Assembly: GCA_023410445.1 (NCBI GenBank)
Contig: JAEYPT010000001.1
Location: forward strand, 248,001 to 312,000
Source: Bacillota bacterium
Lineage (GTDB): Bacteria > Bacillota > Clostridia > Oscillospirales > Acutalibacteraceae
Direction of reading: 5' to 3'
DNA length: 64,000 bases
The notes below the pieces were generated by a model. It searched no databases. It worked only from the letters and a program-made list of their open reading frames with translations, and was not told the DNA's origin. Every line of letters starts with the position of its first letter. Within the stretch, counting starts at the first letter, position 1. This document shows, in pieces, positions 49,487 through 59,489 of this stretch. The translations under genes and the position numbers were made by a program.

Positions 49487-51478
49487 ATGAAAAAGATGAA
49501 GACTCTTCAGGCAAAGCTTTCGCTCTCGACAATTGTGCTTCTGCTGGTGGCGGTTCTTGTCAATCTGGTGCTGGCAATGATCATCTGCTATGTGAGCATC
49601 GAACAGAACACGGCGCGTGACCTGAAATCGGTGGGGCAGACTGCCGAGGTCGCCGTTTCCGGGTCCCTGAATGCGCTCAAGGAGCAGATCACGGGAGTCG
49701 CAGGGCTGAGCATCATTGGCGGGGACAACACGGCGCCTACTCAAGCCGCATGGCTGGCGGCACTGGATCTAAAGAAAAACAACTACGGCTATAAGCAGCT
49801 TTATGTCGCCGATGAGAACGGCAAAATTATGAGTTCGGAAGCGGAGTATAACGGAAAATCCATCGCTAATACAGACTATTTTAAGCAGGCGATGTCGAAC
49901 GGGGCTTACCTTTCCTCAACCGAGAAGGATGTCGCGGGGAAACTGAATGTATTCGCTTCCGCGCATGTTGCCAACGGGGCCTTCGTAGGCGTGGTTGTGG
50001 GGGAGCTTGACGTTCAGACCTACAGCAATTTTGTTCGGAATATCATCATCGGCAATACCGGAAACGTGTTTATCCTCGACCGGAACGGCACCATGATCGC
50101 AAACAAGCGCCCGGAACTGGTGGCGCAGCAGCAGAATTTTATTGCCATGGCCAAAAAGGACGCTTCCCTGACCGCTGCCGCAGCGGTGTATCAGAAGATG
50201 ACTGAGGGAAAAACCGGGGTCGATATTTACTCCTATGAGTCGGGCGACCGCATCTGCTATTATGAACCGCTTAACGGGACGGACGGATGGTCCTGTGGGG
50301 CGGTGGCTCCAGTCGGAGAGATGACAGCCAGCATCTATACGATTTTTGCCGGCATGGCGGTCGGTTCCCTCGTTGTGCTCCTGCTCGGCATCTTTTTCGC
50401 GAGACGCCTTGCGCACTCGGTTTCAGCGCCTATCAAGAGCTGTTCACAGCGCCTGCGCCTGCTTGCGCAGGGGGATCTCCAAAGCGAAGTGCCGGTCGTC
50501 AAGGCCGCGGACGAAACGGGAGACCTTGCGGCGGCGACCGTCGATCTGGTTAACGGCCTGAACCGTATCATTCTGGATGAGACCCACACGCTCAGGGAAA
50601 TGGCGGAAGGAAATTACAACGTTTCCTGCAGCGGAGATTATTACATCGGGGACTTTGCCCCCATCCGCGCATCGCTTTTGCGGATTATTCAATCCTTCTC
50701 CGACGCGATGCGTGAAATTCACCAGACCGCCGACGAGGTTGCTGGGGGCTCCGGGCAGGTTTCAAACGGGTCGCAGATGCTGGCTCAGGGCGCCACGGAA
50801 CAGGCCAGCGCCGTCGAGCAGCTTTCCGAAACTGTAAAGGAACTCAGCGAAGGCGTTCAGCGCAATGCGGAAAGCGCCTCCGGAGCAAGCGGCAAGGCGA
50901 AGCAGGTAGGTTCTGAACTGGAAACCGAAAACCGGGAAATGCAGGAACTTATTCAGGCCATGGAAAGCATCCGTGACTCCTCCAAACGGATCGGAAAGAT
51001 CATCAAAACCGTGGAGGATATTGCTTTCCAGACGAATATTCTTTCGCTGAATGCCGCCGTTGAGGCTGCGCGCGCAGGCACGGCCGGAAAGGGCTTTGCG
51101 GTTGTGGCCGATGAAGTGCGCAACCTTGCGGGGAAGAGCGCGCAGGCCAGCAAGGATACATCCGTTCTGATTTCCGAGTCCATTCAGGCAGTGGAGAATG
51201 GAACCAAAATCGCGGACAGGACCGCCCAGTCTCTTCACAGCGTGGTAGCGGGGGCAAACGAGATCATTGCCGCGGTTGACGCAATTTCCAAAAATTCCGA
51301 GCGTCAGGCGAAAGCAATCCGCCAAGTGGCTCAGGGGATCGGGCAGATTTCCGCGGTAGTTCAAACCAATTCCGCCACGGCGGAGGAAAGCGCCGCCGCG
51401 AGCGAAGAGCTTTCCGGTCAGGCGATGACCATGAAGAATCTGGTGGGTATGTTCCATCTTGCGCAGGAAGCGCAATAG
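49487..51478 (+). CDS. Methyl-accepting chemotaxis protein
   Basis: A 663-residue chemoreceptor. The first membrane helix is near 15-38, an extracellular dCache-type sensor spans about 45-280, and the second helix is near 285-307. A HAMP domain (about 308-365) and a long cytoplasmic signalling domain (about 400-660) follow, with the hairpin tip AFQTNILSLNAAVEAARAG and GFAVVADEVRNLA. It controls the CheA kinase in response to an outside ligand. The ATG follows GGGGGA. It sits just upstream of mglBAC, so a sugar or sugar-loaded MglB may be its stimulus. Confidence 0.92.
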   Translation: MKKMKTLQAKLSLSTIVLLLVAVLVNLVLAMIICYVSIEQNTARDLKSVGQTAEVAVSGSLNALKEQITGVAGLSIIGGDNTAPTQAAWLAALDLKKNNYGYKQLYVADENGKIMSSEAEYNGKSIANTDYFKQAMSNGAYLSSTEKDVAGKLNVFASAHVANGAFVGVVVGELDVQTYSNFVRNIIIGNTGNVFILDRNGTMIANKRPELVAQQQNFIAMAKKDASLTAAAAVYQKMTEGKTGVDIYSYESGDRICYYEPLNGTDGWSCGAVAPVGEMTASIYTIFAGMAVGSLVVLLLGIFFARRLAHSVSAPIKSCSQRLRLLAQGDLQSEVPVVKAADETGDLAAATVDLVNGLNRIILDETHTLREMAEGNYNVSCSGDYYIGDFAPIRASLLRIIQSFSDAMREIHQTADEVAGGSGQVSNGSQMLAQGATEQASAVEQLSETVKELSEGVQRNAESASGASGKAKQVGSELETENREMQELIQAMESIRDSSKRIGKIIKTVEDIAFQTNILSLNAAVEAARAGTAGKGFAVVADEVRNLAGKSAQASKDTSVLISESIQAVENGTKIADRTAQSLHSVVAGANEIIAAVDAISKNSERQAKAIRQVAQGIGQISAVVQTNSATAEESAAASEELSGQAMTMKNLVGMFHLAQEAQ

Positions 51479-51498
51479 GCTGTGCTTTTTGTCTTTTG

Positions 51499-51543
51499 GG
51501 CCGCACGCACCGGGCGTTTCCGTCCGGAACGTGCGGCCTTTTT
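51499..51543 (+). terminator. Terminator after the chemoreceptor gene
   Basis: A 9-bp stem (51499-51507 with 51530-51538), with an inner hairpin, followed by a T run. Confidence 0.8.
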
Positions 51544-51633
51544 AAACTGATGAAAATGCACAAGAGTTATTTCCTGTTTTCAATGAAACTATGGATAGTA
51601 AAGAAATTTCATAGAACACCAAAGAATTTTATA

Positions 51634-51713
51634 TGGATTTAGGAAAAAACATAAGCTATACTATAGCCAATAAAACTCAATATGCGGATTGGAAATTGTG
51701 CAAAAGTACAATT
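51634..51713 (+). promoter_or_regulatory. Promoter and palindromes upstream of mglB
   Basis: TGGATT (51634-51639), 17 bases, TATACT (51657-51662). The -10 lies within the palindrome GCTATACTATAGC (51655-51667). A second inverted repeat, AATTGT (51694-51699) with ACAATT (51708-51713), lies about 45 bases before the gene. Both are candidate operators for the YesN regulator downstream or for a repressor. Confidence 0.45.
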
Positions 51714-51756
51714 GCCGCGTTTTTGAGGATTTTATTAGAAAGTAGGGGAGAGTTCA

Positions 51757-52884
51757 ATGAAAAAAGCAGTAGCAGTGATTTTGGCCGCTCTTATGATGGG
51801 GACCGCCATGACGGCGTGCTCCGGGGGAAGCGGTGCGGCTTCTTCGGCAGCACCGGCAGCGTCTTCTGAGGCTGCATCGGCTGCACCGGCATCTTCCGCA
51901 GCAGCATCCAGTGCGGCGGCATCGACCGTTGCGGCTTCCGACGTTAACATCGGCGTCTGCATCTACAAATTCGACGATACCTTCATGACCGGCGTTCGCA
52001 ACAACATGACGAAAGAAGCCGGCACGCTCGGCGTTAAGCTGGACATCGTGGATTCCCAGAATGCACAGCCGACTCAGAACCAGCAGGTCGATACCTTTAT
52101 TACAAAGGGTGTAACGGCGCTGGCAATCAACCCGGTGGACGCTACGGCAGCTGCTCCGCTGGTGGATAAAGCCAAGGCAAAGGGCCTTCCGATCGTGTTC
52201 CTGAACCGCGAGCCGGCCGCGGACATTCTGAAGGGCTATGACAAGGCTTGGTATGTAGGTGCTCCGGCAGCTCAGTCCGGTACTCTTTCCGGCAAGCTGA
52301 TTGTTGACTACTTCAAGGCCAACAAGAGCGCTGACAAGAACGGCGACGGCAAAGTCCAGTATGTTATGCTCCAGGGCGAGCCCGGACATCAAGACGCGGT
52401 TCTCCGCTCCCAGTATGCTCCTCAGGCAATCAAGGAAGGCGGCTTTGAGCCGGTCTGCCTCGCCAAGGGTACAGCAATGTGGGATAAAGCAAAGGCAACC
52501 GATCTGATGAACAACTTCATCACTTCTCAGGGGATCGACAAGATCGAAGCAGTCCTCGCGAACAACGACGATATGGCTTTGGGCGCAATCGAAGCTTTGA
52601 AGGCGAAGGGCTACAACAAGGGCGACAAGACGAAGTATATTCCGGTTGTCGGCGTCGATGCCACCGCTCCTGCTCTGGAAGCAATGAAGGAAGGCACTAT
52701 GCTCGGAACCGTTCTGAACGATGCTGAGAACCAGGGCAAAGCAACCATCAACATCGCGGCAGCCGCAGCACAGGGCAAAGAAATCAACAAAGCCAACATT
52801 GGCTATGATGTTACGGACGGCAAATATGTCTGGATTCCGTATGTTCAGGTCACGCATGACAATTACACCCAGTATATGAAATAA
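51757..52884 (+). CDS. mglB: Galactose/glucose-binding lipoprotein MglB
   Basis: A 375-residue lipoprotein. A signal peptide ends at Cys21 (GTAMTAC), with a Ser/Ala linker to about residue 60. The MglB domain shows KFDDTFMTGVRNNM, a calcium-loop stretch DKNGDGKVQY, GEPGHQDA, and NNDDMALGAI. In E. coli MglB such residues bind D-galactose and D-glucose and a structural calcium ion. It is first in mglBAC and is followed by an intercistronic hairpin, typical for a binding protein made in excess. Confidence 0.9.
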   Translation: MKKAVAVILAALMMGTAMTACSGGSGAASSAAPAASSEAASAAPASSAAASSAAASTVAASDVNIGVCIYKFDDTFMTGVRNNMTKEAGTLGVKLDIVDSQNAQPTQNQQVDTFITKGVTALAINPVDATAAAPLVDKAKAKGLPIVFLNREPAADILKGYDKAWYVGAPAAQSGTLSGKLIVDYFKANKSADKNGDGKVQYVMLQGEPGHQDAVLRSQYAPQAIKEGGFEPVCLAKGTAMWDKAKATDLMNNFITSQGIDKIEAVLANNDDMALGAIEALKAKGYNKGDKTKYIPVVGVDATAPALEAMKEGTMLGTVLNDAENQGKATINIAAAAAQGKEINKANIGYDVTDGKYVWIPYVQVTHDNYTQYMK

Positions 52885-52920
52885 TGAGCCGATAAGACCC
52901 AAACCCGGGTTATTTTTAAC

Positions 52921-52953
52921 GGGGAACGCGAAGGCAGGCGCTTTCCGTTCCCC
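52921..52953 (+). other. Intercistronic hairpin between mglB and mglA
   Basis: An 8-bp stem (52921-52928 with 52946-52953) continues into a GAAGGC/GCTTTC inner stem, with a short T stretch after it. It probably stabilises mglB mRNA or attenuates readthrough. Confidence 0.55.
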
Positions 52954-52984
52954 GCCATTTTATGAAGTAAGGAGGACTGACCGT

Positions 52985-54484
52985 ATGGGCGAATATTTGC
53001 TTGAGATGAATCATGTCTCAAAGGCGTTCCCTGGAGTACAGGCTCTGGATGACGTCACGCTGAAAGTCAGGCCTGGAAGCGTTCATGCCCTCGTCGGAGA
53101 AAACGGAGCCGGCAAATCCACTTTGATGAAATGCCTTTTCGGTATTTATACCAAAGATTCCGGCGACATTATTCTGGAAGGCAAGAACGAGGAGATTCTT
53201 TCCACCAGGCAGGCTCTTAGTCTCGGCGTTTCCATGATTCATCAGGAACTTCACCCAATCCGTTTCCGGCCCGTCATGGAAAATATCTGGCTCGGCCGAT
53301 TTCCCAAAAAAGGAATCGCCGTTGACAAGAAAGCAATGATCCGGAAAACGCGTGAACTGTTTAAGGAAATCGATCTCGATATTAACCCGGAGACAGCGGC
53401 TGGCGACCTCTCGCCTTCCAATTTGCAGCTCGTGGAAATTGCAAAGGCGGTAAGCTATAATGCAAAGATCATTATCATGGATGAACCAACCTCTTCTTTG
53501 ACGAACAACGAAACGGAACATTTATTTAAGATCATCAAACAACTCCAGAAAAAGGGCTGCGCGATTATCTACATTTCGCACAAGATGGAGGAAATCCTTC
53601 AGATCTGCGACGAAGTTACGATCATGCGCGACGGTAAATATATAGGTTCGTGGTTTGCTTCCGAACTGACCACGGATGAAATCATCAACAAGATGGTCGG
53701 CCGCGAGCTGACCAACCGTTTCCCACCGAAGGATACCAAGCCGAAGAGCGATGTCATTCTCAAGGTAGATGACCTCTGCTCACCGATTCCCCGTTCCTTC
53801 CAGCATATCAGCTTTGAACTCCACCGGGGCGAAATTCTCGGAATCGGAGGACTGGTGGGCGCACAGCGGACTGAATTGGTTGAGGCGATTTTCGGTCTGC
53901 GCGGAATCGAATCCGGCGAACTCTATAAGGATGGCAAAAAAATCGATATTCACTGCGTCGCCGACGCGAAGCAGAACGGCCTGGCTCTTCTGACGGAGGA
54001 GCGGCGTGCATCCGGTGTGTTTGCCCATCTTTCCGTGTTGGACAATACGGTTATCGCAGCCCAGAGAAAGTTTGCGACGAACGGCGTGCTGAACGGTTCG
54101 AAACGAATTAAAGCTGCGAGGGAGAAGAGCAAGGAGCTCAATGTAAAGACTCCGTCCCTGAGTACGGAAATGGAGAATCTCTCCGGCGGCAATCAGCAGA
54201 AGGTTCTGTTCGGCCGGTGGCTTCTCACGGAACCGGATATTCTGATTCTTGACGAACCAACCCGCGGAATCGACGTCGGTGCAAAGTATGAAATTTATAC
54301 GATTATGCTGGATCTGGTCCGGCAGGGGAAATCCGTTATCATGATTTCATCGGAAATGCCGGAACTTCTCGGTATGGCGGACCGAATCATGGTAATGTGC
54401 GAGGGCAAGCTGACAGGAATTCTGGATCGCAGCGAGGCGGATCAGGTTTCCATCATGCGCCTGGCGACTCAGTACATGAATTAA
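52985..54484 (+). CDS. mglA: Galactose/methyl galactoside ABC importer ATPase MglA
   Basis: A 499-residue double ATPase. Domain 1 has GENGAGKST, a signature LSPSNLQLVEIAKA and IIMDEPTSSL; domain 2 has GLVGAQRTE (degenerate), LSGGNQQK and LILDEPTRGIDVG. It powers MglC. The ATG follows AAGGAGGACT. Confidence 0.92.
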   Translation: MGEYLLEMNHVSKAFPGVQALDDVTLKVRPGSVHALVGENGAGKSTLMKCLFGIYTKDSGDIILEGKNEEILSTRQALSLGVSMIHQELHPIRFRPVMENIWLGRFPKKGIAVDKKAMIRKTRELFKEIDLDINPETAAGDLSPSNLQLVEIAKAVSYNAKIIIMDEPTSSLTNNETEHLFKIIKQLQKKGCAIIYISHKMEEILQICDEVTIMRDGKYIGSWFASELTTDEIINKMVGRELTNRFPPKDTKPKSDVILKVDDLCSPIPRSFQHISFELHRGEILGIGGLVGAQRTELVEAIFGLRGIESGELYKDGKKIDIHCVADAKQNGLALLTEERRASGVFAHLSVLDNTVIAAQRKFATNGVLNGSKRIKAAREKSKELNVKTPSLSTEMENLSGGNQQKVLFGRWLLTEPDILILDEPTRGIDVGAKYEIYTIMLDLVRQGKSVIMISSEMPELLGMADRIMVMCEGKLTGILDRSEADQVSIMRLATQYMN

Positions 54485-54500
54485 TTTTCCGGAAAGAGAG

Positions 54501-55730
54501 ATGAGTGCGGTGGAAAAAGCAAATAAGATTACCCGTAAACGCTACGGTGCTATTTTTATGATAGTCGGCCTGGTACTTGCGGCTTTCGGACTTCTTTTCA
54601 AGTATGCATTCTATAACAAAAAAGTCTACGATCTTCCGTGGTTCCTGGTTCTGATCGGCGCGGCCGTTCTGGTTTACGGAGTGTCCCAGTTCTTCAACAG
54701 CTCCAAGGCGGAGCAGGATATCGAATTCAGCCGGGGAAGGGCAAAAACTTTCTTCCTGAACTACGCGCTAATTTTCGCGTTGTTTATGCTGATTTTGGTT
54801 GTTATCATTATTCAGCCGAATTTTATGCAGCTTAACGTTCTGTTGGATATTCTTTCTCAGTCATCGATTAAGTTGATCATTGCGCTTGGTATCTGCATGA
54901 CCCTCCTGATTGCAGGCACTGACCTTTCGGCCGGACGTATGGTTGGCTTGGCGGCGGTTCTTTCCACCTCGATGCTCCAGACTCCGACCTATGCGAACCG
55001 GTTTTATCCCGGTTTGCCCCAGGTCCCCGTTGTTGTTCCGATTATCATCGCGATTCTTGTCTGCGGAATGTTCGGCGTTTTGAACGGCTTCCTGGTAGCA
55101 AAATTCAATATGCATCCCTTTATTGCAACGTTAGCTACGCAGGTTATGATCTATGGCGTCGCATCCCTGTATTTCGATCTCCCGCCGAATAATTCCCAGC
55201 CGATCGGCGGCGTTCGCGATGACTTCACTGTGATCGCACAGTTTAAATTTTTCAACAATGTTTCCATTCTGATCCCGATTGCTCTGGTTGTAACCGTCGT
55301 CATGTGGTTTGTCTTGAACAAAACCGTATTCGGCAAAAATATCTATGCAATCGGCGGCAACATGGAAGCTGCCAGAGTTTCCGGCGTTAATGTGTTCAAG
55401 ACCCTAATGGGCATCTTCATTTTTGCGGGTCTCCTTTACGGGTTCGGCGGCGTTCTGGAAGCGGCTAGAACCGCGGGTGCCACGAACAACTACGGCAATG
55501 GCTATGAGCTCGACGCCATCGCGGCCTGCTGCGTGGGCGGCGTGTCGCTCGCAGGCGGTATCGGAAAAGTCAGCGGCATCGTGGTCGGCGTTCTGATCTT
55601 CACCGTGATTCAGTACGGCCTGCAGTTCATCGGCGTGAGCCCCTACTGGCAGCAGATCATCAAAGGCATCATCATTGCCATTGCTGTCGCCATCGACCTT
55701 TCAAAGTATAAGAAGGTCCTTTGGCACTGA
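54501..55730 (+). CDS. mglC: Galactose/methyl galactoside ABC importer permease MglC
   Basis: A 409-residue BPD_transp_2 permease, longer than most RbsC/MglC proteins (about 330) because of two extra N-terminal hydrophobic segments (about 14-35 and 45-65). Core motifs LLIAGTDLSAGRMVG and GGVSLAGGIGKVSG are present. It lies 16 bases after mglA and completes the importer. Confidence 0.9.
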   Translation: MSAVEKANKITRKRYGAIFMIVGLVLAAFGLLFKYAFYNKKVYDLPWFLVLIGAAVLVYGVSQFFNSSKAEQDIEFSRGRAKTFFLNYALIFALFMLILVVIIIQPNFMQLNVLLDILSQSSIKLIIALGICMTLLIAGTDLSAGRMVGLAAVLSTSMLQTPTYANRFYPGLPQVPVVVPIIIAILVCGMFGVLNGFLVAKFNMHPFIATLATQVMIYGVASLYFDLPPNNSQPIGGVRDDFTVIAQFKFFNNVSILIPIALVVTVVMWFVLNKTVFGKNIYAIGGNMEAARVSGVNVFKTLMGIFIFAGLLYGFGGVLEAARTAGATNNYGNGYELDAIAACCVGGVSLAGGIGKVSGIVVGVLIFTVIQYGLQFIGVSPYWQQIIKGIIIAIAVAIDLSKYKKVLWH

Positions 55731-55787
55731 TTTTCATCTGAAAGACGTTTACGCAAATACATTCTTGCGAACTGGATAGATTCGTTC

Positions 55788-55826
55788 GGTTTCAGCTCAT
55801 GATAGATGATATCATGGGCTGAAACC
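55788..55826 (+). other. Strong hairpin downstream of mglC
   Basis: A 16-bp stem (55788-55803 with 55811-55826, one G-T pair) and a 7-base loop, without a T run. It may be an mRNA 3' end, a regulator site or an imperfect terminator. Confidence 0.5.
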
Positions 55827-55880
55827 TGTTCCAATATATAGGGCCCTTTGTTCTGCAAGTGGTGCAGGGTCTGTACTTTC

Positions 55881-55908
55881 TTGCCTTTTCCGCACTTTGC
55901 TGTATAAT
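55881..55908 (+). promoter_or_regulatory. Promoter of sensory operon 2
   Basis: TTGCCT at 55881-55886, 16-base spacer, TATAAT at 55903-55908, about 90 bases before the regulator gene. Confidence 0.6.
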
Positions 55909-55996
55909 TGGAAAAAGAAGGGCCCATACTTTTTCGGCGTCGGTCCGGGAGAAGGTGTGCTTTACCCGGCAACAATTCATGAATTGGGAGAAGATT

Positions 55997-57598
55997 ATGG
56001 GGCTATATCGGGTTCTGGTGGTTGACGATGAAACGGAGATCCGGGAAGGAATTATCCGGAAGATCAATTGGGAGGAAATCGGCTTTTCCGTGGTCGGGTC
56101 GGCGGAAAACGGCCTGGAAGCGCTGGAAAAGGCGGAGCACAAGCACCCGGATGTGGTGATGACGGACATTAAGATGCCGTTTATGAGCGGATTGGAGCTG
56201 GGGGAAAGGCTGCGGGTTACCATGCCGTCCGTCAAGCTGCTTTTCTTTTCCGGGTTTGACGATTTCGAGTACGCTCAGCAGGCAATTAAACTGCATGCTG
56301 CCGAGTACGTCCTCAAGCCGATTGATTCGACCGAGCTGACGGGGACGCTGAAGCGCATTAAGGTTCAACTTGATGAAGAGCTCAACGAAAAGCGGAACGT
56401 CGAAATGCTCCGAAAAAATTATGAAGAAAGCCTTCCCGTCATGCGCGAACAGTTTCTGGTCGGCCTGATTGAGGGTCGTCTGACCCCGGAACGCATCCGC
56501 GCACAGGCAGCGCTCGTTCAGGCCAACCCCGGTGCGCACGGCTGGGCGGTGGCTCTTTTACGGCAGGGTTCTGCCACAGGGGAAAAGACGGTCCTTGCTG
56601 GCGCGGAGGAACTGATCCCGATCTCGCTGAAATGCACGCTGGAGGAGGTTCTGCCCGGGTACTGTACGTTTACGGATTTCATTTATTCGGACTGCGTTAC
56701 GGTCATTGTCGAACTGAATCCGGACGGCAGCGTATTGCCCGTATTAAACGGGATGAACGAGGTCTGCAAAGCGGCGCAGCGGGTGCTTGGTACCAAGGTT
56801 ATGGCGGGCGTCGGAAAGATCACACGGGATTTCAATTCCATGCGACGTTCGTACCGGGAAGCGCTCAGCGCGCTGGAATACAGCGCGGTCATGGGCGGCG
56901 ACCGGGCGATTTACATCGCCGACGTCGAACCGGATACCTCGGTAAAGATCGAATTTGACGATTATGACGAGCGTGAAATCATCAATGCCATCAAACTTGC
57001 GGGCGAGCGGGAGATCCGGGAGCGGGTGGATGCCCTTTTCGCCCGGTTCCAGAAGGTTTTGCTGCCGCTCGATCAGTATCAGATTTATCTGCTGGAAATG
57101 ACCACGTCTCTCCTGAAGCTTCTGCGCGCCTACGATATGGACGAGTCGGAAATTTTCGGTGGAACCTTCGATTTTACCGCTACGATAAAAAAACTTTACA
57201 GTCCGGAGGACATGAAACAGTGGTGCACCGATGTCTGCATTCGCATCAGCGCGAACATCAAGCGCGAGCGGGTTGACTCCGCGAAATCGCTTGCCCACAA
57301 TGCGCAGCAGTACATTCAGGAAAACTATGCGAACGCGGCCATTTCCGTCGAGAGCATGTGCGAATTTCTTCACGTCAGCCCGGCCTATTTTTCCACCGTT
57401 TTCAAACGGGAGACCGGGATGAGCTTTGTTTCCTACCTGACGGACGTGCGCCTTCAGAAGGCGGTCAGCCTGCTGGACACCACGCAGGACAAGACCTACG
57501 TGATCGCTCAGAAGGTCGGGTTTACGGAGCCGAATTATTTCAGCTATGTCTTTAAAAAGCAGTTCGGCGTACCGCCGTCCAAATACAGAAATCATTAA
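55997..57598 (+). CDS. YesN-type response regulator with AraC DNA-binding domain, module 2
   Basis: A 533-residue regulator. The receiver domain (about 1-120) has VVDDE, phospho-acceptor Asp57 (VVMTDIKMPF) and a conserved Lys (YVLKPID). A long linker region with PucR/GGDEF-like fold traces precedes the AraC domain (about 435-530, ending in NYFSYVFKKQFG). The start is ATG 55997, behind GGGAG; a longer reading overlaps the promoter. It is the partner of the following kinase and probably controls mglBAC. Confidence 0.88.
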   Translation: MGLYRVLVVDDETEIREGIIRKINWEEIGFSVVGSAENGLEALEKAEHKHPDVVMTDIKMPFMSGLELGERLRVTMPSVKLLFFSGFDDFEYAQQAIKLHAAEYVLKPIDSTELTGTLKRIKVQLDEELNEKRNVEMLRKNYEESLPVMREQFLVGLIEGRLTPERIRAQAALVQANPGAHGWAVALLRQGSATGEKTVLAGAEELIPISLKCTLEEVLPGYCTFTDFIYSDCVTVIVELNPDGSVLPVLNGMNEVCKAAQRVLGTKVMAGVGKITRDFNSMRRSYREALSALEYSAVMGGDRAIYIADVEPDTSVKIEFDDYDEREIINAIKLAGEREIRERVDALFARFQKVLLPLDQYQIYLLEMTTSLLKLLRAYDMDESEIFGGTFDFTATIKKLYSPEDMKQWCTDVCIRISANIKRERVDSAKSLAHNAQQYIQENYANAAISVESMCEFLHVSPAYFSTVFKRETGMSFVSYLTDVRLQKAVSLLDTTQDKTYVIAQKVGFTEPNYFSYVFKKQFGVPPSKYRNH

Positions 57599-57668
57599 GG
57601 ACCTGTCCGGATTGCAAAACGGCAGAGCGTGCTGTGAGTACGGATTCTGAGAGCGCGGAGGAGCGGCA

Positions 57669-59489
57669 ATGCGGGAACAGCTTCGGAATATTGTGGAACG
57701 GAGCAGGCGTTTTTTGCAGAAAAGAAGCCTGCAGTTTACGATCTCCATCTCCTTTACCATTGTAACAATTGTAGGGATGGCTTTAATAGGCCTGTCCCTT
57801 TCGATGCGATTCGTGGACTCGACCGAAAAAATGCTGGCCGACAACAACACGCGGATCGTTGATCAGGTGAACCTTAATCTGGATACCTACCTGCGCGATA
57901 TGATGCGCATTTCCGATTCCATGTATTACCGCGTGATTAAAAACGCCGATCTGGAAACCGACAGCATTACGGATCAGATGAGCCTTCTGTACGAGACGAA
58001 CCGCGATCTTCTGGTCAGTCTCGGTGTGTTCACGGACGACGGCAAAATGATTGCGGCCGAGCCGGTCAGCCAGCTCAAGGATACGGCGAAGGTAACGGGC
58101 CAGGGCTGGTTCCGGACGGCTACGGGCCGAATTGAGAACCTGCATTTTTCCACGCCGCACGTGGAGGACCTCTATCTGGACCCCGACAACAAATACAGCT
58201 GGGTCGTCTCCCTAAGCCGGTCGGTAGAACTGACGCGGGCGGGCAACATTACGCATGGAGTGCTGCTGGTGGATATGAATTTCAGTGGAATCGAGCAGAT
58301 ATGCGAAAATGTGGATCTGGGACGGTCCGGCTACCTGTACATCATTGACGGAAACGGGGAGATCATTTATCACCCGAGGCAGGAACTCATCTATTCGAAT
58401 CTGAACCATGAAAACAACATGGTCGCCGCGTCCTATGAGGATGGGACACATACGGAGACCTTTGAAGGCTCGGAACGGCTGGTGACCGTGAAGACGGTTG
58501 GCTACACCGGGTGGAAAATCATCGCGGTGACCCCGACGCAGGCGATTGTGTCCAACTATTCCCAGTACACGACCTTTGTCCTGTTGATCGCACTGTTCGG
58601 TTCCTTCCTATTGATTTTTGTCAATATGCTAATCTCGTCGCGAATCGCCACTCCAATCAAGGCGCTGGAAAAATCGGTGAAAAATATCGAAAACGGTGAC
58701 CTTGACGAAGAAAAAATCACCATCGGCGGTTCCTATGAGGTGCGGCATCTCGGCAAGACGATCCGCTCTATGGTCTGTCAGACACGAAAGCTGATGGACG
58801 ACGTCGTCACGGAACAGGAATCCAAGCGCCGGAGCGAGCTCGACGCGCTGCAGTCGCAGATCAACCCGCATTTCCTTTATAATACGCTGGATTCCATCGT
58901 CTGGATGATCGAGAACGAGCACTATCAGGGTGCCGTTACAATGGTTACCTCTCTGGCCAAGCTGTTCCGCATCAGCCTCGGCAAAGGGAAAAATATCGTA
59001 ACCGTTGCGGACGAAATGGAGCACGTTCGGAATTATCTGAAAATTCAAAACCTTCGCTATAAGAACAAATTCCAGTTTGAAATTGATGCGGAACCCGAGA
59101 CGCTGGGCTGCGCCACCATCAAACTGATTGTACAGCCTCTTGTGGAGAACGCCATCTACCACGGTCTGGAATCGATGGACAGCGATGGGCAAATCCTAAT
59201 CAAAGCTTATCTCATCGGGGAAGACCTCTATTTGGATGTCATCGACAATGGCCTCGGCATGCCGCAGGAACAGGCGGACGCGCTGCTTCTGGAGGAGACC
59301 GTCACGGTGCGAGGAAAGGGCTCCGGAATCGGACTCAAGAACATTCAGGAACGGATTCAGCTCTATTTCGGCGGGGCATACGGCCTGTCTCTGTTCAGCG
59401 AGCCGGACGAGGGCATGACCGCCCGGATTCATTTGCCGGCGAGACCGCTCGTGGAGCCTGATTCCGGAAAGAAGGAGGCGGGAAAATGA
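57669..59489 (+). CDS. YesM/LytS-type sensor histidine kinase, module 2
   Basis: A 606-residue kinase with a first membrane helix near 24-46, an extracytoplasmic Cache-like sensor (about 50-295) and a second helix near 301-323. HAMP (about 325-375), the His_kinase motif with His401 in INPHFLYN, an N-box near QPLVENAIYHG and a GSGIGLKN loop follow. It is similar in plan to the kinase at 2015. The next gene, overlapping by four bases, encodes a binding-protein-like sensor. Confidence 0.9.
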   Translation: MREQLRNIVERSRRFLQKRSLQFTISISFTIVTIVGMALIGLSLSMRFVDSTEKMLADNNTRIVDQVNLNLDTYLRDMMRISDSMYYRVIKNADLETDSITDQMSLLYETNRDLLVSLGVFTDDGKMIAAEPVSQLKDTAKVTGQGWFRTATGRIENLHFSTPHVEDLYLDPDNKYSWVVSLSRSVELTRAGNITHGVLLVDMNFSGIEQICENVDLGRSGYLYIIDGNGEIIYHPRQELIYSNLNHENNMVAASYEDGTHTETFEGSERLVTVKTVGYTGWKIIAVTPTQAIVSNYSQYTTFVLLIALFGSFLLIFVNMLISSRIATPIKALEKSVKNIENGDLDEEKITIGGSYEVRHLGKTIRSMVCQTRKLMDDVVTEQESKRRSELDALQSQINPHFLYNTLDSIVWMIENEHYQGAVTMVTSLAKLFRISLGKGKNIVTVADEMEHVRNYLKIQNLRYKNKFQFEIDAEPETLGCATIKLIVQPLVENAIYHGLESMDSDGQILIKAYLIGEDLYLDVIDNGLGMPQEQADALLLEETVTVRGKGSGIGLKNIQERIQLYFGGAYGLSLFSEPDEGMTARIHLPARPLVEPDSGKKEAGK

